From: Aliarcobacter sp.
Lineage (GTDB): Bacteria > Campylobacterota > Campylobacteria > Campylobacterales > Arcobacteraceae
Reading direction: 5' to 3'
Length of the DNA: 64,000 nucleotides
Assembly: GCA_028688995.1 (NCBI GenBank)
Contig: JAQTXB010000001.1
Span: 186,001-250,000 of the forward strand
Below the pieces are notes generated by a model. That model made no database searches, was not told where the DNA came from, and saw only the letters and a list, made by a program, of their open reading frames with translations. How positions within the stretch are numbered: the stretch's first letter is position 1; the number at the start of each line of letters is the position of its first letter. Shown piece after piece: positions 53,796-63,379 of this stretch. Made by a program: the position numbers and the translations under genes.

Positions 53796-53841
53796 TCAAG
53801 CCAAGTAAAAGAGTTTAGGAAAACTTTTTTACTTGGCTTGA
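53796..53841 (+). terminator. Strong hairpin between nifZ and the FeSII-like gene
   Basis: TCAAGCCAAGTAAAA and TTTTACTTGGCTTGA form a perfect 15-bp stem, and AGTTT/AAACT extends it inside the loop. It is not followed by a U-run. It may be a partial terminator or an mRNA-stability element setting the ratio of upstream to downstream genes. Confidence 0.6.
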
Positions 53842-53891
53842 TGAACTTATTTTAGGAAACAAGTCTATAAAAAGTAGTAAGGAGGAAAAGT

Positions 53892-54236
53892 ATGGCAAAA
53901 GTGATTTTTATGCATTTTGACACGGTAACTGATGGGGTATATGATGCAAAAATTGGCGAACCTATTGTTAGGTTAGCTAAAGAGAAGAATGTACCAATTC
54001 CATTTGCAACGAAAGGTGATTATTCTAAGTCTTTAATTTATGTTGAAAACTTAAGTGATGAAGAGCCAACAAGTTATATGGAAGATGAGGAGTTAGATAT
54101 TTTAGTTAAACTTGGAGCAATTACTGCAAGTGAAGCTGAGCAATGTCAACAATTTACAATCAGTCCAAAAGTTAGAATTGCACCAATGATGTTAATCAAA
54201 GGTGATATTTTAGTTAAACCATTCAATTTAAAATAA
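53892..54236 (+). CDS. FeSII-like protein lacking the 2Fe-2S cysteines
   Basis: This 114-residue protein has the outline of a 2Fe-2S ferredoxin of the Shethna FeSII type. GEPIVRLAKEKNVPIPFATK aligns with the segment before the cluster, and the following DYSKSLIYVENL replaces the C-X4-C-X2-C loop. The late EEPTSYMEDEELDILVKLGA resembles the FeSII insert. Only one cysteine is present (EAEQCQQF). It precedes the true ferredoxin by 10 nt. Ribosome site AAGGAGG. It may be a partner or structural mimic. Confidence 0.7.
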   Translation: MAKVIFMHFDTVTDGVYDAKIGEPIVRLAKEKNVPIPFATKGDYSKSLIYVENLSDEEPTSYMEDEELDILVKLGAITASEAEQCQQFTISPKVRIAPMMLIKGDILVKPFNLK

Positions 54237-54246
54237 GGGAAAAAAA

Positions 54247-54543
54247 ATGACAACAAGAGTAGAAATCGTAAATGACTTTTTAGCAATTAACGTAAAACCA
54301 GGAAGCACAATTCAAGATGTTGTTGAAGCATCAGGTTCAGCTTTACCATTTGGTTGTAGAGATGGTGAGTGTGGAACTTGTTTAGTTTCAATTGAGCAAG
54401 GTATGGAATTTATTTCAGAAATAAATGAAAAAGAGAAAAAAGTAATTGCAGAAGCTGGTGCGGGAACAAATACTGATAAAGCAAGATTATCTTGTCAAAT
54501 GAAAATAGTTAAACCAAATGGTGTAATTAGAATAAAGTATTAA
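54247..54543 (+). CDS. 2Fe-2S ferredoxin, FeSII/FdxD-like
   Basis: This 98-residue protein has the plant-type ferredoxin cluster motif PFGCRDGECGTCLVSI (C-X4-C-X2-C, about residues 37-45) and the fourth cysteine in RLSCQMKI. A FISEINEKEKKVIAE insert recalls the FeSII protein of Azotobacter. It could donate electrons to nitrogenase or bind it for conformational protection against oxygen. Confidence 0.85.
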   Translation: MTTRVEIVNDFLAINVKPGSTIQDVVEASGSALPFGCRDGECGTCLVSIEQGMEFISEINEKEKKVIAEAGAGTNTDKARLSCQMKIVKPNGVIRIKY

Positions 54544-54561
54544 AAAATATACTAAAGGATT

Positions 54562-54585
54562 GCCCAAATTCTTCTGGATTTGGGC
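54562..54585 (+). terminator. Hairpin between the ferredoxin and rpoN genes
   Basis: GCCCAAAT-N8-ATTTGGGC is a perfect 8-bp GC-capped stem 11 nt before the rpoN ATG. It may lower rpoN expression relative to upstream genes. Confidence 0.55.
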
Positions 54586-54595
54586 AAAATAAACT

Positions 54596-55843
54596 ATGGC
54601 AAATTCACTTTCAATATCAACTGCTCAAAAGCAGAACTTAAACCTATCATTAAAGTTGTGGCTTCCTATGCTACAGACATCTATCCAAGAATTAGAATCG
54701 TACTTAACAAATTTATCTTACGAAAACCCTTTTTTGGAAGTAACAAAGTCGAAAGATTTTTATAGTAATTTTACTTCAAATGGGACAAGTGGAGAATTTG
54801 TAGAATCATTAGCTTTTTACACAAACTCGCTAAATGACAAAATTAGTGAACAAATAGAAAATGAATCACTTTTTCCAACACCTAATTCAAAAAAAGTCGC
54901 ACTAGAAATTTTGTGTGATATTGATGAAAATGGTTATTTTGATGGTGACATAGAAAAAATTGCAGATACTTGTAATGTATATAAAGAGTACGTAGAATCG
55001 ATTAGACAAAGATTTGCAAGATTAGAACCAAGTGGAGTTGGTGCACTAGATTTACAAGAATCATTTTTATTTCAGTTAGATGCCCTTGATAGAAAAATTG
55101 ATGATGAATTATATAATTTCACTAAAAAAATTATAAAAGATATTGCACATGTCGATAAATATGCAGCACATCATAGATTTAATGATGCAAAAGATATTAT
55201 TAAATATTTTAATAATCCCCCTGCAATTGATTATATGAATGATAATGTACAAGTTGTTCCTGATTTTTTTGTTGAAATTAATGAAGATATTGAGATAAAA
55301 ATCAATAATGCCTATTATCCAGACATTAAAGTAAAAAATCCATTTATCACAAAAAATGAAAATATAAAAGAAAAACTAAAAGAAGCAAAAGATTTAGTAA
55401 ATTTATTAAACTTACGAAAATCAACTCTTTATAAAATTGTTTTAATAATTGTTGAAAAACAAATATCTTTTTTTGTTGGTGGAGAATTACGGCCTTTTTC
55501 TATGCAAGAGATTGCAGCTGAATTAGGATTTGCAGAATCAACAATTAGTAGAGCTGTATCAAATAAATATATAGAGTGCAATTTAGGAATATTTCCTTTA
55601 AAATTCTTCTTCTCAAATGCAGTTGATAAAGATTTGTCTTCATCTCAAATAAAAAGTTATATAAAAAGTTTAGTTGATTATGAAAATAAAGATGAACCTT
55701 TAACTGATGAAAATATTCTAGAATTTATAGAAACTAAATTCAATTTAAAAATGGTAAGAAGAACAATAACAAAATATAGAAAAATACTTGATATTCCATC
55801 ATCAAAAGAGAGAAAAAAATTGTACAAGGTAGAAAATTTATAG
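54596..55843 (+). CDS. rpoN: RNA polymerase sigma-54 factor, nif-linked
   Basis: This 415-residue protein has all RpoN parts. Region I reads SLKLWLPMLQTSIQELESYL with ENPFLEV. A core-binding domain lies in the middle, the HTH reads EIAAELGFAESTISRAVSNK, and the RpoN box reads RRTITKYRKILDIPSS near the C-terminus (about residues 389-404). It directs polymerase to GG-N10-GC promoters, nine of which are in this island. It is eighth in the nifX operon, so it is under its own class of promoter. No clear ribosome site precedes the ATG. Confidence 0.93.
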   Translation: MANSLSISTAQKQNLNLSLKLWLPMLQTSIQELESYLTNLSYENPFLEVTKSKDFYSNFTSNGTSGEFVESLAFYTNSLNDKISEQIENESLFPTPNSKKVALEILCDIDENGYFDGDIEKIADTCNVYKEYVESIRQRFARLEPSGVGALDLQESFLFQLDALDRKIDDELYNFTKKIIKDIAHVDKYAAHHRFNDAKDIIKYFNNPPAIDYMNDNVQVVPDFFVEINEDIEIKINNAYYPDIKVKNPFITKNENIKEKLKEAKDLVNLLNLRKSTLYKIVLIIVEKQISFFVGGELRPFSMQEIAAELGFAESTISRAVSNKYIECNLGIFPLKFFFSNAVDKDLSSSQIKSYIKSLVDYENKDEPLTDENILEFIETKFNLKMVRRTITKYRKILDIPSSKERKKLYKVENL

Positions 55844-55858
55844 TCAATTTGTAACTTA

Positions 55859-55886
55859 TTTCTATATAATAGCGATTATATAGAAA
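55859..55886. promoter_or_regulatory. Perfect inverted repeat before the sensor kinase gene
   Basis: TTTCTATATAAT-AGCG-ATTATATAGAAA is a perfect 12-bp repeat with a 4-nt spacer. It ends 8 nt before the ATG and touches the AAAGGAT ribosome site. It may be an operator or a hairpin controlling translation. Confidence 0.55.
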
Positions 55887-55894
55887 GGATTTCT

Positions 55895-57313
55895 ATGGAT
55901 ACTCAACAAATTAACTTATTATCTATTTTATTTAAGGAATCCCTTGATGCAATTTTAATTCTAGATATAAATACACAAAAATTTATTTTATTTAATAAAA
56001 AATCATTAGAACTTTACAATTATACAGAAGAAGAATTCAAGAATATAACTCCTAAAGATTTAACTTTGGAATTTATTTCCGATGAAAAGTTAAAAAATAA
56101 ACAAAAAAATATTTTAGACAAAGGTTGGGATAAATTTGTCACTAAACATAAAAGTAAAGATGGAAAATCAATTGATGTTTTAATAAAAAGTAAAAAAATC
56201 GAGTTAATTCCAAATTCACCGTTATTATATATAACCATTCATAATTTAGAAAATGCAAAAGAACTAGAAATGGAATTTGAAACAATATTTCAAAGTTCAA
56301 AAGATGGTATTGCAACAATTGATTTAGATGGTAATTTTATAAAATATAATGAATCATTTAGATGTTTAAGTGAATACAATCACCAAGAATTAATGAATCT
56401 TTCTGCTTTTAAGCTCTTTCCTGAGATCTATCAAGATAAAATTGAAAATGCTATAAATGAAGTAAAAAAGAATGGTTATATTGAAAATTTTGAAATTACT
56501 TTTGTAACTAAATATGCTAAATCAATGATTATATATATGACAATGAATCTAATGCCAAATCAAAAACAAATTTTATTAATAGTTAAAAACTTTACTCTGT
56601 TAAAGCTTCTTGAATTAGAAAAGAAATTTGAATCTTTAAATCAATTAGTACAAAATATTTCTCACCAATGGAGACAACCATTAAGTACAATTTCAATTAT
56701 TGCAAGTGGAGTTAAACTACAAAAAGAGCTAAATTTATATGATGAAACAAATTTAGACGAAGATATGAACAAAATTGTAGAAATCACAAATTATTTATCA
56801 AATGTAATTAATAATTTTGATGATTTAGCTTTTGATAATCATGAAAAATCCTATAGTATTTGTCAATTAATGAGTGAAATTTTGCATGATAAGAAAAAGG
56901 ATTTCATTAAAAATCAGATAAAAATTGTAACAAACTATAAAGTTGATAATAAGATTTTTATTGATAAATTTAGATTTTCCGAAGCAATTAGAAATATCTT
57001 AGAAAACTCAATTCAAGCATTTATCCAAAACAATATCGACAATAGAATAATTATTATTGAAACCGAAAATATAAATAATCATCTTAATTTAAAAATAAAA
57101 GATACAGCAGGAGGAATCGATGAAAAAATGCTTCCTAAAATACTTGAACCTTACTTCACAACAAAACATCAAAGTCAAGGAACAGGATTAGGTTTAACAA
57201 TTGCCTATAAAACCATTGTTGAAATGCATAAATTTTTACTATCTTTTGATAATTGTCAAACTATATTTGAAAATGAGAAATACAAAGGATTAAATGTAAC
57301 AATCGTATTTTAG
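55895..57313 (+). CDS. Soluble PAS sensor histidine kinase next to rpoN
   Basis: This 472-residue protein has no membrane segment. It has two PAS domains (about 8-118 and 128-240), a HisKA-type segment with phospho-acceptor H257 in SHQWRQPLSTIS, and a HATPase domain with ILENSIQAF, DTAGGIDEKM and GTGLGLTIAYKTI. A cytoplasmic redox, oxygen or nitrogen signal is likely. No response regulator is adjacent. Following rpoN, it may feed an NtrC/NifA-like activator encoded elsewhere. Confidence 0.88.
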   Translation: MDTQQINLLSILFKESLDAILILDINTQKFILFNKKSLELYNYTEEEFKNITPKDLTLEFISDEKLKNKQKNILDKGWDKFVTKHKSKDGKSIDVLIKSKKIELIPNSPLLYITIHNLENAKELEMEFETIFQSSKDGIATIDLDGNFIKYNESFRCLSEYNHQELMNLSAFKLFPEIYQDKIENAINEVKKNGYIENFEITFVTKYAKSMIIYMTMNLMPNQKQILLIVKNFTLLKLLELEKKFESLNQLVQNISHQWRQPLSTISIIASGVKLQKELNLYDETNLDEDMNKIVEITNYLSNVINNFDDLAFDNHEKSYSICQLMSEILHDKKKDFIKNQIKIVTNYKVDNKIFIDKFRFSEAIRNILENSIQAFIQNNIDNRIIIIETENINNHLNLKIKDTAGGIDEKMLPKILEPYFTTKHQSQGTGLGLTIAYKTIVEMHKFLLSFDNCQTIFENEKYKGLNVTIVF

Positions 57314-57320
57314 TAGGAAT

Positions 57321-58565
57321 TTAAAGAAAAAATCCTACTAAAATTGTGATTATCCCTAAAATTAAAAGCCAAATAAAGCTTGTAACAGTTTTATCTTTCC
57401 CAAACCATAAAGCATAAATCGATTTTAAAATATTATTACTTCCTGAAGCTATAATTATTGCCGATGCAATTTGAGAAGCTTCAATTGTATATTTACCCGT
57501 TAATAAAGATAAAATAAATGGATCAATATCAGTAAAACCAACAATTACTGATAAAAATTGTAATCCACTTGAACCATAATTATCAACTACATAATTTGTA
57601 ACTAACATTGTAATTACAAACAAAAATGCAAAAATAAAAGCCGTACCCAATTCTAAAGGATTTGAATCTTTTATTTCAAAATTGTTAATTATTTTAGATG
57701 CTTTTATATAATAAACATAGGTAATTATTATTGTTAAAATAATGAAAAACAAAAATGGTAACAAAATTGTTTTAGCAACTTCAATATTGAAAATAGCAGA
57801 AATTGCAAGTATTCTTATATACATCATTGTAGTTGCTGCAATAATTGAAGCAGTGATTATATGGTTCTTATCTAAAGTATCAGCTTTCTTTGCCAAAACA
57901 ACAGTAGTTGCAGTTGAAGAGTAAGTTCCACCAATTAATCCTGTTAAAAATATTCCTTTTGAGGGGAATAAATACTTTTGAACAATATAACCAGCATAAG
58001 AAATTGCTGAAATTACAACAACAGTTAGCCAAATTTTATATAGTGAAATTCCCAAATACGGAATAATTCTATCAGAAGGGAGTAAAGGAAGAATTACAGC
58101 TGAGAGTAAAACCATTTTTCCTAAAGTTTCAAATTCGTAAATATTAATATTTAAATTAAAACTCATTATTTTTTTCTTAGCATTTAATATAAAAATAGTT
58201 AAAACAAAAATAAAAGATGAAAACCATAAAGGGTAAAGATTTGATAAGGGACCAAAGCTATATACAATTAATAACACTAAATATAAAACAATACTATGGT
58301 TCTTTTCAATCAATAATTTATTATAAAATAAAAGAAAAAGTAAAGAGATACCCATAAATCCTGCAATATATAAAGAAAAATTTATTGGTTCAATTTTGTA
58401 TAAAATAAATCCTAATACACCAACAAAAGTGTAAGTTCTTGCTGTTCCAAAGAATTCTCTATCATCAGGATGAAACATAGATTTATAAGCTCTTAACTCC
58501 AAACCTATTAAAAAACTAAATACAATAGTTATAATAAAATGCGTTAATAAGGAATCTATACTCAT
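57321..58565 (-). CDS. MgtC/SapB-DUF4010 membrane protein
   Basis: This 414-residue protein has about 11-12 membrane helices. The N-terminal third has the MgtC/SapB features SFLIGLELRAYKSMF and RTYTFVGVLGFILY. The rest is a DUF4010-type domain with GLIGGTYSSTATTVVLAKKA and IDPFILSLLTGKYTIEASQI. Transport of Mg2+ or another ion has been proposed for relatives, but not shown here. It runs against the nif genes on both sides and is probably not part of them. Confidence 0.85.
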   Translation of the reverse strand: MSIDSLLTHFIITIVFSFLIGLELRAYKSMFHPDDREFFGTARTYTFVGVLGFILYKIEPINFSLYIAGFMGISLLFLLFYNKLLIEKNHSIVLYLVLLIVYSFGPLSNLYPLWFSSFIFVLTIFILNAKKKIMSFNLNINIYEFETLGKMVLLSAVILPLLPSDRIIPYLGISLYKIWLTVVVISAISYAGYIVQKYLFPSKGIFLTGLIGGTYSSTATTVVLAKKADTLDKNHIITASIIAATTMMYIRILAISAIFNIEVAKTILLPFLFFIILTIIITYVYYIKASKIINNFEIKDSNPLELGTAFIFAFLFVITMLVTNYVVDNYGSSGLQFLSVIVGFTDIDPFILSLLTGKYTIEASQIASAIIIASGSNNILKSIYALWFGKDKTVTSFIWLLILGIITILVGFFL

Positions 58566-59800
<1,235 letters not shown>

Positions 59801-59855
59801 TATTTAAGCTTTAAAAAACAAAATAAAAATAAAAAATAGTAGTAAGGAGAAAATT

Positions 59856-60215
59856 ATGTTTGTATGTGGATACCACTTTCCAGCGAGTGAAGGTAATGAT
59901 GTAAGTTTTGAAAAAGTAATTGAAAAAGTAAATGAAGGTATTGATGCTGCAGGGAAAACAGTAACTTTAACAAGCGAAACAAGAGAAGGTGTTAAATTAG
60001 AAACTTTAGAAGTTCCTGCAAATACTTTTTTACACACAGCACTTGTAGATTACTTTACAAATACTGAATGTGCAGAAAACAATGGTTTTAAAATGATTTA
60101 TTACACAAATAAATACCAAATTTCTGAAATTTCAAAAAGCGTAGATGGTGATGCAACTAAAGCAGTTTGTAAAAAATTAGATGACATGAATCTATACAGA
60201 GTAAAAGTAGCGTAA
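59856..60215 (+). CDS. Unknown 119-aa protein between nifH and nifD
   Basis: This protein reads MFVCGYHFPASEGNDVSF and so on, with mixed strands and helices and three cysteines (C4, and later NTECAENNGF and KAVCKKL). It is soluble. It has a strong GTAAGGAG ribosome site and lies in the nifH-nifDK transcript, where other bacteria have nothing or a PII-like nifI pair. It shows no PII T-loop signature. I do not recognise the family. Confidence 0.8.
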   Translation: MFVCGYHFPASEGNDVSFEKVIEKVNEGIDAAGKTVTLTSETREGVKLETLEVPANTFLHTALVDYFTNTECAENNGFKMIYYTNKYQISEISKSVDGDATKAVCKKLDDMNLYRVKVA

Positions 60216-60242
60216 GCTACTTTTTCTTTAAAGGAGAAAATT

Positions 60243-61700
60243 ATGGGACCAGAAACATTAGAAAGTCTTCAAAAAGAAGCGATTGCTGAAGTATTAGAAG
60301 CATATCCAGAAAAAGTTAGAAAAAGTAGAGCAAAACATTTAGGTGTAGATTCACCTGAAGGTACAAAAGGTGCTTGTGATTCAACAAGAAGTAACAAACA
60401 AACAGTACCAGGTGTAATGTCTCAAAGAGGTTGTGCTTATGCAGGTTCAAAAGGGGTTGTTTGGGGACCAATTAAAGATATGATTCATATCTCTCATGGA
60501 CCAATTGGGTGTGGTCAATACTCAAGAGGTGGAAGAAGAAATTATTATATAGGAACAACAGGTGTTGATACTTTTGTTACTATGAACTTTTCTACAGATT
60601 TTAATGAGAAAGATATCGTATTTGGTGGAGATAAAAAACTTAAACAAGCATTAACTGAAATTGATGAGTTATTCCCATTAAATAATGGAATTTCAATTCA
60701 ATCAGAGTGTCCAATTGGATTAATTGGGGACGATATTCATGCTGTTGCAAAAGTGCATAAAAAAGAGACTGGACATCAAACAATTGCAGTTTCATGTGAA
60801 GGTTTTAGAGGGGTTTCACAATCACTTGGTCACCACATTGCAAATGATATGATTAGAGATTATATCATGCCAGATACTTCTTATAGAAAAGATTTCGAAT
60901 CAACTCCTTATGATGTATCAATTATTGGAGATTACAACATCGGTGGAGATGCTTGGTCAACAAGAATTATTTTAGAAGAAATGGGTTTAAGAGTTATTGC
61001 TCAATGGTCTGGAGATGCAACTTATAAAGAGTTAGCTATTGCTCCTCAAGCTAAATTAAACTTATTACATTGCTATAGATCTATGAACTATATTTCAAGA
61101 CATATGGAACAAGAGTTTGGTATTCCTTGGATGGAATATAACTTCTTTGGACCTTCAAAAACAACTGAGTCTATTAGAAAAATTGCTTCATTCTTTGATG
61201 AAACAATTCAAGCAAAAGCTGAAGCTGTTATTGCTAAATATACTGCTATGACTGACGCTGTTATTGCAAAATACAGACCTATGTTAGAAGGTAAAAAAGT
61301 AATGCTTTATGTTGGTGGATTAAGACCAAGACACGTTATTGGTGCTTATGAAGATTTAGGAATGGAAGTAATCGGTACTGGATATGAGTTTGCTCATGGT
61401 GATGATTATAAAAGAACTAAAGACGAAATCGAAAGATCAACACTTATTTACGATGATGCAAATGAGTATGAATTAGAAGCATTCGTTAAAAAATTAAGAC
61501 CTGACTTAGTAGCAGCAGGGGTAAAAGAGAAATATGTATTCCAAAAAATGGGATTACCATTTAGACAAATGCACTCTTGGGATTATTCAGGACCATACCA
61601 TGGTTATGATGCATTCGCAATTTTCGCTAGAGACATGGATTTAGCAATTAACTCACCAGTATGGAACCACACAAAAGCTCCATGGGAAAAAGAAGCGTAA
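60243..61700 (+). CDS. nifD: Nitrogenase MoFe protein alpha chain
   Basis: This 485-residue protein keeps the P-cluster cysteines C64 ([10 protein letters not shown]), C90 (GPIGCGQYS) and C156 ([11 protein letters not shown]), and the FeMo-co ligands C277 ([11 protein letters not shown]) and H444 ([14 protein letters not shown]). It forms the catalytic alpha2beta2 protein with NifK. The stop is 10 nt before nifK, whose ribosome site is AAGGAGA. Confidence 0.98.
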   Translation: MGPETLESLQKEAIAEVLEAYPEKVRKSRAKHLGVDSPEGTKGACDSTRSNKQTVPGVMSQRGCAYAGSKGVVWGPIKDMIHISHGPIGCGQYSRGGRRNYYIGTTGVDTFVTMNFSTDFNEKDIVFGGDKKLKQALTEIDELFPLNNGISIQSECPIGLIGDDIHAVAKVHKKETGHQTIAVSCEGFRGVSQSLGHHIANDMIRDYIMPDTSYRKDFESTPYDVSIIGDYNIGGDAWSTRIILEEMGLRVIAQWSGDATYKELAIAPQAKLNLLHCYRSMNYISRHMEQEFGIPWMEYNFFGPSKTTESIRKIASFFDETIQAKAEAVIAKYTAMTDAVIAKYRPMLEGKKVMLYVGGLRPRHVIGAYEDLGMEVIGTGYEFAHGDDYKRTKDEIERSTLIYDDANEYELEAFVKKLRPDLVAAGVKEKYVFQKMGLPFRQMHSWDYSGPYHGYDAFAIFARDMDLAINSPVWNHTKAPWEKEA

Positions 61701-61710
61701 GGAGAAGGCT

Positions 61711-63255
61711 ATGCAAGATATAGATAACATTGTAAACGGACAAAAACTATTTTTAAAACCTGAATATCAAGAAGTTTTAAAAAATAAAAAACAATTCGAA
61801 GGTGCTGCTGGTGCTGTTGCTCCTGAAAAAGTTGCAGAAATTGCTGAATGGACAAAATCTTGGGATTATAGAGAAAAAAATCTAGCAAGAGAAGCTATTA
61901 CAATTAATCCAGCAAAAGCTTGTCAACCATTAGGTGCAGTTATGGTAGGACTTGGTTTTGAAAACACTATGCCTTACGTTCATGGTTCTCATGGATGTGT
62001 TGCATACTTTAGATCATATTTTACTAGACACTTTAAAGAACCAACTCCTTGCGTTTCTGACTCTATGTCTGAATCAGCAGCGGTATTTGGTGGATTAGCA
62101 AATATGAAAGATGGTTTAAGAAACTGTAATGCTTTATATAAACCAGAAATGATTGCTGTTAGTACAACTTGTATGGCAGAAGTTATCGGAGATGACTTAA
62201 ATGCATTTATCATCGGTGCAAAAGAAGAAGCAGAAGGTGAATTAGATAACATCTTAATTCCAAGTGCTCATACTCCTTCATTTGTTGGGTCACATATTAC
62301 AGGTTATGATAATATGATGAAATCAACTTTAGAGCAATTATCTGAAGGTGTAACTAAAGAAGTAGATGCAGAAAGAATTAATATAATTCCTGGATTTGAA
62401 CCATATTTAGGGTCATTAAAAGAAATTAAAAAAATCTCTAAAATGTTTGGTGATAAAATCATCATGATTGGTGACCATGAAGAACAATGGGACACAGGAG
62501 CTGGAGAATATAAATTATATGCTGGTGGAACAAAAATAGCTGATGCTAAAACTGCTATCAATGCAGCTGCTACTATTAGTTTACAAAAATATTCTACAAT
62601 TTTAACAGCTAAAACTATTAAAAACAAATGGAAACAAAAATATGAAACTTGTAATCCAATTGGTTTAAGTGGTACTGATGCTTTTGTTATGAAATTAGCT
62701 GAATTAACAGGTAAAGAAGTTCCTGAAGAATTAAAACAACAAAGAGCTAGATTTGTTGATGCAATGCAAGATTCATATCCATATATGCATGGTAAAAAAA
62801 TTGCAATCTGGGGAGATCCTGACTTCTTATTAGGAATGGTTTCATTCTTAGTTGAAATGGGTTCAATTCCAACTCACATCGTGTGTAACAATGCACCAAG
62901 AAAAGGTTGGGAAGATGATATGAAAGCTGTCTTAGCTAAATCTGCTAGAGCTTCTGAATGTAATATTTGGGCAGGAAAAGATTTATGGCACCTAAGAAGT
63001 TTATTATTCACTGAACCAGTTGATTTCATGATTGGAAATGTTTACGGAAAAGAGTTATATAGAGATACAAAAATTCCTTTAATCAGAATTGGATTCCCAA
63101 TTTTTGATAGACACCACTTACATAGATATTCTATTAGTGGTTATGAAGGTGGATTAAATCTATTAACTTGGATCACAAATGCAATCTTAGATCAATTAGA
63201 TGAAGAAACTAAAGAAATTGCAAAAACAGACTACTTCTTCGATTCAGTAAGATAG
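61711..63255 (+). CDS. nifK: Nitrogenase MoFe protein beta chain
   Basis: This 514-residue protein keeps the P-cluster cysteines C71 (KACQPLGAVM), C96 (HGSHGCVAYFRSYF) and C154 (STTCMAEVIGDD). The N-terminal extension (about residues 1-60) is of the Mo-nitrogenase type. It ends just before a strong terminator and is the last gene of the nifH unit. Confidence 0.98.
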   Translation: MQDIDNIVNGQKLFLKPEYQEVLKNKKQFEGAAGAVAPEKVAEIAEWTKSWDYREKNLAREAITINPAKACQPLGAVMVGLGFENTMPYVHGSHGCVAYFRSYFTRHFKEPTPCVSDSMSESAAVFGGLANMKDGLRNCNALYKPEMIAVSTTCMAEVIGDDLNAFIIGAKEEAEGELDNILIPSAHTPSFVGSHITGYDNMMKSTLEQLSEGVTKEVDAERINIIPGFEPYLGSLKEIKKISKMFGDKIIMIGDHEEQWDTGAGEYKLYAGGTKIADAKTAINAAATISLQKYSTILTAKTIKNKWKQKYETCNPIGLSGTDAFVMKLAELTGKEVPEELKQQRARFVDAMQDSYPYMHGKKIAIWGDPDFLLGMVSFLVEMGSIPTHIVCNNAPRKGWEDDMKAVLAKSARASECNIWAGKDLWHLRSLLFTEPVDFMIGNVYGKELYRDTKIPLIRIGFPIFDRHHLHRYSISGYEGGLNLLTWITNAILDQLDEETKEIAKTDYFFDSVR

Positions 63256-63257
63256 TC

Positions 63258-63290
63258 AAAAAAACTAGAAGATTTTCTTCTAGTTTTTTT
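63258..63290 (+). terminator. Strong terminator after nifK
   Basis: AAAAAAACTAGAAGA-TTT-TCTTCTAGTTTTTTT is a perfect 15-bp stem with a 3-nt loop and a U-run. It starts 3 nt after the nifK stop codon. Confidence 0.9.
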
Positions 63291-63298
63291 TATTTTAT

Positions 63299-63322
63299 CG
63301 TTATGTATTAAGCTATATAATG
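63299..63322. promoter_or_regulatory. Candidate ModE operator 1
   Basis: CGTTATGTA-N6-TATATAATG has the 9-6-9 architecture of E. coli ModE sites. It lies just after the nifK terminator and 58 nt before the modE start. Confidence 0.65.
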
Positions 63323-63342
63323 ATAAAATTTTTTTTATTTAT

Positions 63343-63366
63343 CGTTATATACTGTAAGATATAACA
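63343..63366. promoter_or_regulatory. Candidate ModE operator 2
   Basis: CGTTATATA-N6-GATATAACA is a closer match to the ModE 9-6-9 site and contains a perfect GTTATAT/ATATAAC core. It ends 13 nt before the modE start codon, so binding would block transcription or initiation of modE. Confidence 0.72.
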
Positions 63367-63379
63367 AAAAAGGATTTAT

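Noticed and set aside
59856..60215. NifI (PII-like) protein between nifH and nifD
   Set aside because: The 119-aa sequence lacks the PII T-loop and the C-terminal PII signature, and only one gene is present rather than the usual pair.
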